A stretch of DNA of 64,000 nt from Modicisalibacter sp049808615 (GCF_049808615.1 NZ_JBNCAN010000008.1:1-64000), one strand, 5' to 3'; shown: positions 1 to 8,109, counted from the stretch's first letter. Translations and numbers: made by a program. Notes: generated by a model from the sequence alone, not told the origin.

Positions 1-66
1 GGCTAAGTCGACCAGTGAAATTTCGTCATCCTGGTACCGAGTCGTCGGCGTATTTTGCTGGTTCAT
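1..66 (-). CDS. wzz: Wzz-type chain length determinant, N-terminus only (runs off the window)
   Basis: Only the first 22 codons lie in the window; the gene continues past the left edge. The peptide starts MNQQNTPTTRYQ and runs into DDEISLVDLA, which resembles the cytoplasmic N-terminus of Wzz/chain-length-determinant proteins just before the first membrane helix. Such proteins sit in the inner membrane and set O-antigen or exopolysaccharide chain length. The ATG lies 43 nt downstream of an ops-like RfaH site. A degenerate copy of this start and leader lies near 1000. The assignment rests on a short N-terminal match, so the exact subfamily (Wzz or Wzc-like) is open. Confidence 0.65.
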   Translation of the reverse strand, partial: MNQQNTPTTRYQDDEISLVDLA

Positions 67-108
67 TGAATATCCATTGCAAAGAATTGAGGCTCAGTGT
101 GCTTCTGG

Positions 109-120
109 CACGCTACCGCT
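109..120 (-). promoter_or_regulatory. ops-like RfaH recruitment site upstream of wzz
   Basis: Read on the minus strand this is AGCGGTAGCGTG, 11 of 12 matches to the ops core GGCGGTAGCGTG at which RfaH is loaded onto paused RNA polymerase. It is 43 nt upstream of the wzz ATG, the usual leader position. An rfaH gene is present at 57109-57654. Confidence 0.6.
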
Positions 121-140
121 GGGAAAACGCATGAAAAGTT

Positions 141-480
141 TCACATCGCGAGAATGTCTGCCAAATAGGTCTCATCCAGCGCGGCTTTCTTCTGCTTGCG
201 CAGGATTCCTCCTTTGAAACGCTTCTCCCTTTTCAGATAATTCAAGGCGATATAACGGACCCTGGCGAGGTTTTCCGCCACCTGTCCGCGGTGATGGTGG
301 TCTTCTCCTGGCAACCCATCGCATCGATCATCACCAGACAGCCTTGGAGATTGAGAAGCTTGAGCAGTTCGGGAATCGCCGTGATTTCGTTCGACTTCTC
401 CGCCGTCTTGACCTGCCCCAGCACCACGCCATTCGCGCGGCAGTAGGAACCGCGCAGCGTCTTGCTATCTATGAGTAAAA
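141..480 (-). pseudogene. ISAs1-family transposase remnant, internally deleted
   Basis: On the minus strand a fragment reading LIDSKTLRGSYCRANG, then VLGQVKTAEKSNEITAIPEL and VMIDAMGCQ matches the central region of ISAs1 (H-repeat) DDE transposases. After MGCQ the frame changes. The next recognisable piece, NLARVRYIALNYLKRE and then ALDETYLADILAM followed by a stop at 141-143, is the family C-terminus. The catalytic-domain middle and the N-terminus are missing, so this is a dead insertion-sequence remnant. No terminal inverted repeats could be assigned. Confidence 0.75.
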
Positions 481-595
481 ACTTACTACGAACCCCGTCG
501 TAGGGCGGTTTTTCATGCGTTTACCCTGGCCCATTATCAGCGAGATCGCCGGCGATTCGTTCTCAGTGAGCATTCGTGCCTTTCTCGCCGTGATT

Positions 596-859
596 CTAAG
601 TCGACTGCCGCGGGGAGCGGGCACCTTGGAGCAGCCCCTCAGTGCTTAGGTCTTCGTCAATATCAGGCCAATAGATGCCGTACCCAGCCCCGGCAATCTC
701 CCAATGTTCACGCTGCGCCTGAGTAGCGTTGGCAAGGCGGGGGTACCATGCCAGCGGCACAACAACCACCCGTCCGTCCATCAGTTCAACCGCTAGGCGG
801 TCATCGCCGATGCTGACGCTCATGACTCGGAGGTCGGTTTCAGGTACCAAAGAATGCAT
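596..859 (-). CDS. DUF2442 domain protein
   Basis: An 87-residue acidic protein with the DUF2442 pattern: a short beta-rich start (VSIGDDRLAVELMDGR), VVVPLAWYPRLANA in the middle, then WEIAGAGYGIYWPDIDEDLS. The start has a good ribosome site (GAGGAG, 8 nt upstream). DUF2442 proteins are often encoded next to DUF4160 partners in toxin-antitoxin-like pairs; no DUF4160 partner is visible here, so this copy looks orphaned. It lies between the two wzz leader copies and in the same orientation, so read-through from the upstream leader could transcribe it. Function unknown. Confidence 0.75.
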   Translation of the reverse strand: MHSLVPETDLRVMSVSIGDDRLAVELMDGRVVVVPLAWYPRLANATQAQREHWEIAGAGYGIYWPDIDEDLSTEGLLQGARSPRQST

Positions 860-969
860 TCCACGTCTCCTCTAGCGATTGCTGAGTGTTCGGTCGTCCG
901 GAGCGCCTAATTCATTGAATGATCAATGGAGAGGAAGCCGGCTAGCGTCTCAGGCAAGCACTTCGACCT

Positions 970-1044
970 CTAAATTGGTGTACGGCTTGAAGCGCCAGTT
1001 TCATTATTCTGGTATCGCGGCGCCGAGGTATCTTGCTGATTCAT
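970..1044 (-). pseudogene. Truncated wzz start (duplicate leader copy)
   Basis: The minus strand reads MNQQDTSAPRYQNNE and then diverges into GASSRTPI and a stop, 24 residues in all. The first 15 codons match the wzz-like start at the left edge (MNQQNTPTTRYQDDE). The match extends upstream through the leader to the ops site with identical 43-nt spacing. This is the broken end of a duplicated or rearranged chain-length-determinant gene rather than a functional short gene. Confidence 0.65.
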
Positions 1045-1103
1045 TGAATATCCATTGCAAAGGCTTAATGTTCAGTGTGGTGCAGGCACGCTACCGCCCG
1101 AGG
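984..1103. repeat. Degenerate direct repeat of positions 1-120 (wzz leader)
   Basis: About 120 bp here align without large gaps to bases 1-120. The best-conserved blocks are TTCATTGAATATCCATTGCA and GGCACGCTACCGC. Together the copies contain the ops site, leader and first codons of wzz and bracket the ISAs1 remnant plus the DUF2442 gene, which suggests insertion or recombination at the start of a polysaccharide operon. Confidence 0.7.
1087..1098 (-). promoter_or_regulatory. ops RfaH recruitment site, exact match
   Basis: Minus strand GGCGGTAGCGTG is an exact match to the ops core, 43 nt upstream of the truncated wzz start. Transcription entering here would read leftward through the truncated start, the DUF2442 gene and the ISAs1 remnant into wzz. 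Confidence 0.7.
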
Positions 1104-1889
1104 ATTGTTCCGGGCGCCTTCCCTGTCCCTGCGCTCGATCTCTATCGCTTCACAAGACCATGTAAAGCAAGATGTAAGCAAATGACGAAATGGTAGCATT
1201 TACCTACTACCATTGCTTCCACAGCAGGCTCACCGCACCGATGGGAGGGGTATGAGCAATGCCGTTTTTGTTGCACGCTTGTTATTTTCTGAGGTGGGTA
1301 TTCTAGTGGACCGGTTCCGTGGCCTCTAGATGTCAGTCGTATGAATTTGTGTTGGATGTGTCGCTGATGACCGACAGATCGTCAAATCCTGAAGAGGGTC
1401 AAGAGCGATTGCCTGGTATCTTGCAAAGTGCATAAAAAAACTGCGTACCTATCTGTTTTGCGCAAAAAAAATTTGTTACGCGTAAAAAACTTGATAATTT
1501 GGGGAAACAAGCACGATAAGAGGTCTTTCATGACCCGCGTTGGCTATAGCCGTCTCGCAGCGCATCCCTCTATCAGCGCCTTTGAGCCCCGGGTGGTAGC
1601 AGAGGCTCGATCGGTTACAGCGATTTTCATATTCCAGCACTCAATGTAACTTGGATAACGGGATATATCCTCGAGGCTGAAAGGGAAATCGTTTCAGGTT
1701 AAGAATCCACCTGTAAATAATATTCATCTTAAGCGGTATCTTCCGGAAAGCGATAACCACCTGACCGCAGCAAGCCTGGCCAACTGTAGCGCCGGATGAT
1801 CGATAGGACGAGGCACTGAACCAGCAGATCCAAGTCACCTCCTCGAGAACTATCATCGAGCCCTGAGGTTCATCAATATGTCGGTACGC
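1104..1889. other. Intergenic region without a recognisable gene
   Basis: No convincing coding gene. It should hold the promoter of the leftward polysaccharide operon. Visible structures are an 8-bp hairpin (AATGGTAG/CTACCATT, 1189-1214) and two perfect palindromes 20 bp apart, TTTTGCGCAAAA (1456-1467) and TTACGCGTAA (1476-1485). A 39-codon reading frame from the ATG at 1530, preceded by AAGAGG, ends at 1649; I cannot relate it to any family. Confidence 0.5.
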
Positions 1890-2141
1890 TTAGGCAATCT
1901 TGCCCAGCTCCACCAAGGTACGCAGCAGCGTATCGACGCTGGTATCGCTTTGGCGGAAATCGCTCATCAGCGAGCGCAGGCGCTGCTCGAACTCGCGCTG
2001 GGCATCCTGATCACGCTCGAGCTGCTGGCGCTTGCTGGAGCCATCCATGTCTTTCAAGGCTTGGGCAAACGCATCATCAAGTTCGCGGAACTTGCGCAGC
2101 TTCTCTCTTTCATCCATTTGACGGGGTTTATTGGATTTCAT
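1890..2141 (-). CDS. MvaT/H-NS-like oligomerisation domain protein lacking a DNA-binding domain
   Basis: An 83-residue highly charged helical protein. Residues about 40-75 (QREFEQRLRSLMSDF and following) mirror the coiled-coil segment of the full MvaT next door (ELEFKERLEALMQEF). It stops at VELGKIA, and no AT-hook-like C-terminal domain follows in any frame. H-NS family proteins oligomerise through this part, so a stand-alone domain could join MvaT filaments and weaken silencing, as H-NST and similar truncated H-NS proteins do; that role is inference. It could instead be a decayed paralogue, although the frame is open and compact. Confidence 0.6.
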   Translation of the reverse strand: MKSNKPRQMDEREKLRKFRELDDAFAQALKDMDGSSKRQQLERDQDAQREFEQRLRSLMSDFRQSDTSVDTLLRTLVELGKIA

Positions 2142-2562
2142 GAGGTTAGTATCAATACCATAAACGAAGTTAGAAAAATGCTAGATAAGACCTTATTAAA
2201 ACGCCGACAAGTAAATGTACAAAGACATCAGATATCTGAGTACTTCAGCATGAACATAGTAGCCGGCGTGACTGAATTACGTTTTGTGTCGCACTGCGCG
2301 GCATTTTGGCACACCCTTTAGCGACCACATTTGGACATACCGGTGCATCTGGCAATTTTGACTGCCTCCCGGATCAGTAGCCTACAACGTAGCCACGAAG
2401 AGCCTAGCGTTACAAATGATTCGTTTTCTAATGATGGTGTCGATGACTATTTAGCGTTTAGAAAAAGCGCATATGTATATATCGATCAGACACCTTGCCC
2501 GCTAGCCGTCCGGGCCTGGACCTAGGCAGCCATGATGACAAAGTTATGTACGTTCACGCAAC

Positions 2563-2619
2563 AAAAAAAGCCCGATAAAGCAGACGGCATTAAATTTAAC
2601 GCAGTCTATTTTAGCGGGC
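2563..2619 (-). terminator. Long imperfect terminator hairpin with T7, minus strand
   Basis: GCCCG/CGGGC, TAAA/TTTA and AGAC/GTCT pair around an AT-rich loop. On the minus strand the stem is followed by seven T. It lies downstream of mvaT, in its orientation. Confidence 0.6.
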
Positions 2620-2764
2620 ATCAAGAAACACAGGGAATATCTCGCCCCCAATGGACAGGATATTGACGATCAGCATACATTACATTTAGTTACTAAAATA
2701 TATAAAACAGATACTCTCATTCTATTTTATTATCACATTAATACCAATAACGCTTGGTAGTCAT

Positions 2765-2872
2765 AAAAAAGCCTTGCTGGAGGCATGATAATTTTTATTT
2801 AGTACATATATGATCGCCCAAGCACGCTGACGATGCCGGGTTAGGCTTCCATCAAAGCCTGAAAGCCTAACC
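2765..2872 (-). terminator. Tandem hairpins at the 3' end of mvaT
   Basis: A 10-bp perfect stem, GGTTAGGCTT/AAGCCTAACC (2839-2872), begins 14 nt after the mvaT stop. A second small stem, GCCT/AGGC, runs into six T on the minus strand (2765-2784). Together they look like the primary terminator of mvaT. Confidence 0.6.
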
Positions 2873-2885
2873 TTGGCCGCGAGCC

Positions 2886-3263
2886 TCAACCTTCAGTGCG
2901 TACCAACCAGGATTCGACGGTATCGGTACCGTACTGATCTTTCCAGGCCTTGAGCGTTTTCTGGTTACCGCCCCGGGTTTCGACTACTTCACCGGTATTG
3001 GGGTTCTTGTAGATCTTCAGCTTGCGCTTACGCCGATTACTTCCGGTAGCAACGCTTTTAGCGGCACTAGAAGACTGATCCTTGGGTTGAAGAAGGTCGA
3101 TGACATCGCCAGCGCTCTTACCAAACTCCTGCATCAGCGCTTCCAGGCGCTCCTTGAACTCGAGTTCGGACTTTAAACGTTGGTCACCTTCCATCTGTTC
3201 GAGCTCTTGCTGAATCTGCTTGAGCATTTGCTCTTTCATCATATATTCACTAAGCAGTGACAT
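2886..3263 (-). CDS. mvaT: MvaT-family xenogeneic silencer
   Basis: A 125-residue protein of normal MvaT length. Residues 1-60 (MSLLSEYMMKEQMLKQI onward) form the charged coiled-coil oligomerisation domain. Residues 65-80 are a Ser/Ala-rich linker. From about residue 82 the DNA-binding domain reads KLKIYKNPNTGEVVETRGGN and then QKTLKAWKDQYG, with the RGGN loop in the position of the K/R-GGN minor-groove motif of Pseudomonas MvaT. It is a nucleoid protein binding AT-rich, often acquired DNA. The ribosome site is weak (AAGGG). It is followed downstream, in the same orientation, by the domain-less paralogue. Identification is firm; which target genes it silences is not shown. Confidence 0.9.
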   Translation of the reverse strand: MSLLSEYMMKEQMLKQIQQELEQMEGDQRLKSELEFKERLEALMQEFGKSAGDVIDLLQPKDQSSSAAKSVATGSNRRKRKLKIYKNPNTGEVVETRGGNQKTLKAWKDQYGTDTVESWLVRTEG

Positions 3264-3708
3264 ACGTTTTTGACCCTTATATTAAAAGTTAGCGTTTACG
3301 GTGCAATTATTAACGTTTTTAAGCCTTGTGCCAAGAGTTGTGGTATTTTTTTCTTGCAATCTAGAGTATTTAGCGCGTCACACCCTATGCTTTCGATAGG
3401 TGTAATCGTTAATGCTATCTATTTCAGCCTACTTTGCTCTTTGCGTTTTGTAGAGACCCCATCGAAGTTGCAGTTAGCATTATGCCAAGATGAGCGGGTT
3501 CTCTTTGCGTAGGGATAGGTACTATGCGGCACCTCCTAGCGAGAATCGGTGATCTCGACTCCATCACGTCCAGAGTGCGTTCACTTGAAACAAATTCGCG
3601 ACGACAAAAGATCATGAGGAGTTGAGCTGACCTCCACTTTCAGGTCAAAGTGTCGGATAGTGACTGATCCGTCGCTTCATATCACCTGCCTCGAGGAACA
3701 CAATAACA
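3264..3708. other. Divergent intergenic region between mvaT and the CoA-transferase operon
   Basis: No gene seen. The mvaT side is AT-rich. The side near the CoA-transferase carries an operator-like palindrome (3628-3647) and a ribosome site (GAGGAA) before the ATG at 3709. Both divergent promoters should lie here; I could not fix -35/-10 boxes with confidence. Confidence 0.5.
3628..3647. promoter_or_regulatory. Operator-like palindrome upstream of the CoA-transferase
   Basis: TGACCT, 8 nt, AGGTCA: a perfect 6-bp inverted repeat about 60 bp upstream of the start codon. Position and symmetry suit a repressor or activator site, but no regulator gene is adjacent. Confidence 0.4.
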
Positions 3709-4908
3709 ATGCTTCCCGACATACCACTTGACGATTTGAAGGTGCTCGAACTCGGTCAGCTGATTGCCGGCCCTTATTGTGGGCAGGTATTGGCGGATTT
3801 CGGTGCCAGCGTCATCAAGATCGAACCCCCCGGCAAGGGGGATGCCATGCGCCAGTGGGGCGAGGTCGATGCGAATGGCGAACCGCTGTGGTGGAACGTC
3901 ATCGGGCGAAACAAGCAATCTGTGACGCTGGACCTGCGCCAGCCCAAGGGCCAGGAAATCCTGCGTGACCTGGCATCTCAAGCGGATATCCTGATCGAGA
4001 ACTTTCGCCCCGGCACCATGGAGAAATGGGGCCTGGGCTATGAGGCGCTGGCGGCGGTCAATCCCGGGCTGATTATGGTGCGGGTGACCGGCTTTGGCCA
4101 GGATGGCCCCTATGCCTCGCGGGCCGGGTTTGCCTCGGTGTGCGAGGCGATGGGCGGGCTGCGCTATCTGAGCGGTTATCCGGATCGTGCGCCGGTACGC
4201 GTGGGCATTTCGCTGGGCGATACACTGGCCGGCCTGCATGGCGCCCTGGGCGCATTGGTGGCCTTGCATCAACGCGAGCGAACCGGCTACGGCCAGGTGG
4301 TGGACAGTGCGATCTTCGAATCGGTGCTGGGCATGATGGAGTGTCTGATTCCCGAGTACGCGCGTACCGGCAAGGTGCGTGAACGCAGCGGGAGTTTTCT
4401 GCCCCGCATCGCCCCGTCCAATGCCTACCCGAGCCGCGACGGTCGCGATGTGATCATCGGTGGCAATCAGGACACGGTCTTTCGGCGCCTATGTGCAGTG
4501 ATGGGCCAACCCACCCTGGCCGATCATCCGGATTACGCCACCCATCGCGCCCGGGGTGACAATCAAGAGGCCATCGATGATCTGGTCGCTGCCTGGACCG
4601 CCCAGCACGATGCCCAGGATATCGTCGATTGGCTGGCGGAAGCCGGCGTGCCCGCGGGGCTGGTCTATCGTGCCCCGGAGATGCTCGACGATCCGCACTT
4701 CAAGGCCCGGGAGGCGATCGTCGAGGTTCCCGATCGTCGCGGCCAACCCCTTCCCATGCAGAACGTCTTTCCACGGCTTTCGAAAACCCCCGGCCGGGTA
4801 CGTCATGTGGGGCCTGAACTGGGCGAACATACCGAGGCGATTCTCAGCGACTGGCTGGGGATGGACGAGGCTACTCTAGCCGAATTGCGCGATGTTGGCG
4901 TGATCTGA
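3709..4908 (+). CDS. CaiB/BaiF family (class III) CoA-transferase
   Basis: A 399-residue cytosolic family III CoA-transferase, full length. The N-terminus has the family signature VLELGQLIAGPYCGQVLADF, and Asp171 in ISLGDTLAGLHG aligns with the catalytic Asp that forms the acyl anhydride. These enzymes move CoA between carboxylic acids, commonly from succinyl-CoA. The gene leads a locus with two TRAP importers and an HMG-CoA-lyase-like enzyme, so the likely job is activating an imported branched or hydroxy dicarboxylate such as 3-hydroxy-3-methylglutarate or citramalate. Formyl-CoA or carnitine transferase function is possible from sequence alone. A TRAP subunit starts 13 nt downstream. Confidence 0.85.
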   Translation: MLPDIPLDDLKVLELGQLIAGPYCGQVLADFGASVIKIEPPGKGDAMRQWGEVDANGEPLWWNVIGRNKQSVTLDLRQPKGQEILRDLASQADILIENFRPGTMEKWGLGYEALAAVNPGLIMVRVTGFGQDGPYASRAGFASVCEAMGGLRYLSGYPDRAPVRVGISLGDTLAGLHGALGALVALHQRERTGYGQVVDSAIFESVLGMMECLIPEYARTGKVRERSGSFLPRIAPSNAYPSRDGRDVIIGGNQDTVFRRLCAVMGQPTLADHPDYATHRARGDNQEAIDDLVAAWTAQHDAQDIVDWLAEAGVPAGLVYRAPEMLDDPHFKAREAIVEVPDRRGQPLPMQNVFPRLSKTPGRVRHVGPELGEHTEAILSDWLGMDEATLAELRDVGVI

Positions 4909-4921
4909 GCGGAGTAGCCTC

Positions 4922-6226
4922 ATGTTATCGCCCATGCTCGATCCGATTCTCGTAGTGATCGCCCTGCTCGCGTTGATCGGCGTTGGTTTGCCGATCTTCC
5001 TGGCGCTGGGGCTTTCGGGTTTGTTGGGTCTTTACATGGCACGGGGCTCGATGGCGTTCTTCTTTGCGCCTTCATCGCTGTTCGGTCAACTCAACAGCTT
5101 CGAATTAATCGCTCTGCCGCTGTTCATTCTGATGGGTAATCTGCTCGGCGCTACGCCGGTGGGGGCGAGCCTTTTTCAGGCGGCGGTGCGCTGGCTCAAC
5201 TGGTTGCGCGGCAGCCTAGCCATATCGTCGGTGGGCGCCTCGGCGATGTTCGGCGCGGTATCCGGGGTGAGTCTGGCCGGCGTTGCCGCGGTGGGCTCGA
5301 TTGCCGTGCCGCAGATGCTGGAACGCGGCTATAGCCGCTCCCTGGCCGCAGGCTCGGTGGTGTGTGCCGGGGCCTTGGCGATGCTGATTCCGCCTAGCGT
5401 GCCGTTCATCATCTATGGGGCGGTCTCCAGCGTTTCGGTAGCGGATCTATTCATCGGCGGAATCGTGCCCGGCATCGTTCTGGCGTTGGCTCTGTCGCTA
5501 TACATCTATATCCGCGTGCGCCTGCATCCAGAGGAAGCACCAGCCGCGCCGGAGCGATTCACCTGGCGGCAGCGCTTTGTCAGCCTGGCCAATATCTGGC
5601 ATGCGGCCCTGTTGGTGGTGGCGGTGCTGGGCTCAATCTATTCGGGATTGGCCACGCCCAGCGAGGCGGCGGGAATAGGCGCGTTTGGGGCCTTTCTTAT
5701 CGCGACGGTAGTCTTTCGTGCGCTGAGCTTGCGTAAATGCTGCGAGATCTTCGGGACTACTGCACGCATCAGCGGTGCCATCCTGCTGATCATCGGCTGT
5801 GCCAAGATCTTCGGCGATTATCTCAACATGGTGCGCGTGCCCCAGACCCTGACCGAGTTGCTGACCGCCAGCAGCTTGCCGGCCTGGGCCATCCTGCTGG
5901 CGATCATGCTGCTGTTGATCCTGCTCGGCATGATCGTTGATGCGGTGTCGTTGATCGTGGTGACCACCCCGGTGCTGCTGCCGCTGATCGAGGCGCTGGG
6001 TTACGACCCGCTGTGGTTCGGTATCGTGCTGGTGCTGAATCTGGAAATCGCCGTGGTCACACCGCCGGTGGGCCTCAATCTATATGCCCTGCGTGGGGTC
6101 TGTCCCGAACTCTCGATCGAGGAGATCATTCGTAGCGCCCTGCCCTTCGTGGGCGTGCAGTTTCTGGTGCTGATGCTGTTCGTGCTGTTTCCCAGTATCA
6201 GCCTGTGGTTGCCAAACCAGATGTAA
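4922..6226 (+). CDS. TRAP transporter large permease (DctM type), system 1
   Basis: 434 residues and strongly hydrophobic, as in the DctM/TRAP-M family with about 12 membrane helices. Family segments include GAVSGVSLAGVAAVGSIAVP, LIPPSVPFIIYGAVSSVSVA and the C-terminal ITPP-like VVTPPVGLNLYALRG. It carries ion-coupled substrate movement through the inner membrane. It starts 13 nt after the CoA-transferase stop with a GGAG ribosome site, so the two are co-transcribed. Its binding protein and small permease come next but are separated by a 278-bp structured gap, an unusual M-P-Q order. Confidence 0.9.
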   Translation: MLSPMLDPILVVIALLALIGVGLPIFLALGLSGLLGLYMARGSMAFFFAPSSLFGQLNSFELIALPLFILMGNLLGATPVGASLFQAAVRWLNWLRGSLAISSVGASAMFGAVSGVSLAGVAAVGSIAVPQMLERGYSRSLAAGSVVCAGALAMLIPPSVPFIIYGAVSSVSVADLFIGGIVPGIVLALALSLYIYIRVRLHPEEAPAAPERFTWRQRFVSLANIWHAALLVVAVLGSIYSGLATPSEAAGIGAFGAFLIATVVFRALSLRKCCEIFGTTARISGAILLIIGCAKIFGDYLNMVRVPQTLTELLTASSLPAWAILLAIMLLLILLGMIVDAVSLIVVTTPVLLPLIEALGYDPLWFGIVLVLNLEIAVVTPPVGLNLYALRGVCPELSIEEIIRSALPFVGVQFLVLMLFVLFPSISLWLPNQM

Positions 6227-6309
6227 AAAAGCAGAAAAGCAATATATGTGAGTAGGAACATGCTGAAAAACTCGTCGAGCGATGGTCAGGCAAGGCAAAA
6301 ATTGACGAC

Positions 6310-6434
6310 AAATCGGCAGGATAGCCGATTTGGGCAGCTCGGCTGCTCGAAGAGCAAGCGACATGGATGTCGCGAGTCCAAGACGGAGTTTACATGTTGT
6401 AAATGAGTACTTTGATCGGACTCGCGCACGAGTC
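6310..6434. repeat. Hairpin-dense intergenic element inside the TRAP operon
   Basis: Perfect stems follow one another: AAATCGGC/GCCGATTT (6310-6331), GCAGC/GCTGC (6334-6346), GCTC/GAGC (6344-6354), GCGACAT/ATGTCGC (6358-6373), TTTACA/TGTAAA (6389-6403) and GACTCG/CGAGTC (6419-6434). CGCGAGTCC (6371-6379) can also pair with GGACTCGCG (6418-6426). It resembles a dispersed repeat or RNA processing/attenuation element between the permease and the binding-protein gene. Confidence 0.55.
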
Positions 6435-6504
6435 GATTTTTAACGCCGCATGACCGAAGCGCAGACAGTTTTAACTGAAACAAGAACAAGCAAGGAGAAG
6501 CGAC

Positions 6505-7554
6505 ATGTCCATGACCCGTCGAGAACTACTCAAATACGGCACCTTCGCCAGCGCTAGCGCCGCCCTGCTCGGTGGGCAGAGTCTGTTTGCGCGCCGCGCC
6601 CAGGCCGCGACCACCCTGACCGGGGTGAACTACATCACGCCCTCCTACGAGGCGCTGAGCTATGGCTCCAACGGCTTCATCGACTATCTCAAGCAGCATG
6701 GCGGCGATGCGGTCAACGTCGACTACTACCACTCCGGTCAGTTGCTCAAGGCGGATGAGCAGTTACCGGCGTTGCGAGCCGGCAACATCGACTTCATGTT
6801 CCACACCACCTCTTACATCACCCGCTCGCTGCCGATTCTGGGCATCACCGGTCTGCCGGGTGTCGTCGGCGAGTTGTATCGAAACCCCGAACGCCTCGAT
6901 CAGGGCAGCCCGTTACTGGCGTTGATCAACGAGGAGTTGGCCAAGGACAACCTGTACATGCTCACCGCCGGCGGCGGCATTCTCGAGCCGGAGTATATCT
7001 GGAGCGGCGATGCCAAGCCGGTGCGCTCCCTCGAGGATCTTCGCGGTGAAAAAGTGCGAGTGGTCAGCTTCGAGGCGACCAAGGCCCTCGAGCCTTACGG
7101 CATCGCGGCGGTGCGCATTCCTTCCTCGGAGACCTATATGGCATTGCAGCGCGGCACCGTGGACGCCGGTGTCTTCAATATCTCCACGATCATCGGGCGC
7201 AGCCTGCAGGAACAGCTCGCTTATTGCTACAAGCTGCCGACCACCGGCTTTACCGTTGCGCCCTTCATGCTGCGGGATCGCTGGGAGGCCCTGGAGGATG
7301 ACATCAAAAAAGCACTGCAAGGAGCCGCCGACTGGTATGACGACAACTTCGCCAGTTACTGCAATGACACCATCTATCCTGAACAGTACTGGCCCAAGGT
7401 CGAATCCGCCGGTATCGAGGTTATCCAACCTTCCGAGGAGGACATCGCCACCTTCAACGAGGCCACCCAGTCTGTATGGGAGCACTGGAAGGGTGAGGTC
7501 GGCCAGGAGGTCGGTGAACGGGCCATTGCCCTGGCGATGGGCGAATCGCAATGA
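6505..7554 (+). CDS. TRAP substrate-binding protein (DctP type), Tat-exported, system 1
   Basis: 349 residues. The N-terminus MSMTRRELLKYG is a twin-arginine signal (RR at 5-6) followed by a hydrophobic stretch and the AQAA cleavage region near residue 35, so the protein is exported folded to the periplasm. The mature part has the TRAP-P pattern: QLPALRAGNIDF, EKVRVVSFEATKAL with the carboxylate-binding Arg, and ALQRGTVDAGVFNIST. This fits capture of an organic acid. Ribosome site AAGGAG sits 8 nt before the ATG. The stop overlaps the DctQ start (ATGA), so P and Q are translationally coupled. Confidence 0.9.
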   Translation: MSMTRRELLKYGTFASASAALLGGQSLFARRAQAATTLTGVNYITPSYEALSYGSNGFIDYLKQHGGDAVNVDYYHSGQLLKADEQLPALRAGNIDFMFHTTSYITRSLPILGITGLPGVVGELYRNPERLDQGSPLLALINEELAKDNLYMLTAGGGILEPEYIWSGDAKPVRSLEDLRGEKVRVVSFEATKALEPYGIAAVRIPSSETYMALQRGTVDAGVFNISTIIGRSLQEQLAYCYKLPTTGFTVAPFMLRDRWEALEDDIKKALQGAADWYDDNFASYCNDTIYPEQYWPKVESAGIEVIQPSEEDIATFNEATQSVWEHWKGEVGQEVGERAIALAMGESQ

Positions 7555-8069
7555 TCTCGTTTGCCCTGCGCGGTTGGGACGGTCTCTTGGCCGTCCTGCG
7601 CTGGACCTCCATGGCGGTGTTGGCCTTCATGATGCTGACCATCTGCTACGACGCCACCATGCGCTATGTGTTCACCGCGCCGACCAGTTGGAGCCTGGAG
7701 ATCAACTCCTTTCTGATCGTCTATCTGGCGGTGATCGCGGCAGCGGAGGCTCAGCGTCACGACGCGCATATTCGCATCACCTTCTTCCAGAACAAACTGC
7801 CGCAACGACTACAGGCGCTGATCGCCATCGCCACCGGCTTGCTGGGTGCGCTGTTCTGCGCGATTCTGGTGTGGCGAGGGGGGTTGTTGGCTTTGCAGGC
7901 CTTCGAGTACGGCGAGCGGGTGTCGAGCGCCTTCGGCACACCGATGGTGCTGCCCTATGCATTGATACCGGTGGGCTTCACCGCCCTGGGCTTGCAGTTT
8001 TTGATCGATGCGCTGAACGCGGGCCAGCGCTTGATTCATCCCGCTGCGGAGGAATCATCTCATGGGTGA
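7551..8069 (+). CDS. TRAP transporter small permease (DctQ type), system 1
   Basis: 172 residues with four predicted membrane helices. The family segments include YDATMRYVFTAPTSWSLEIN with the conserved W-x-x-E around the second helix, followed by AEAQRHDAHIRITFF. It forms the small membrane subunit joining the binding protein to DctM. The start overlaps the DctP stop by 4 nt. It completes the M-P-Q set. Confidence 0.88.
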   Translation: MISFALRGWDGLLAVLRWTSMAVLAFMMLTICYDATMRYVFTAPTSWSLEINSFLIVYLAVIAAAEAQRHDAHIRITFFQNKLPQRLQALIAIATGLLGALFCAILVWRGGLLALQAFEYGERVSSAFGTPMVLPYALIPVGFTALGLQFLIDALNAGQRLIHPAAEESSHG

Positions 8070-8080
8070 TCATGGCCATC

Positions 8081-8109
8081 GGGGTGGAAAGAGCCCGATT
8101 TATCGGGCG
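8081..8109. repeat. Hairpin repeat, left of the rpn gene
   Basis: GGGGTG, 5 nt, then AGCCCGATTTATCGGGCG. The GCCCGAT/ATCGGGC stem (8093-8108) may act as a weak terminator for the TRAP genes. A close copy lies at 9251-9278 on the other side of the rpn gene. Confidence 0.5.
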
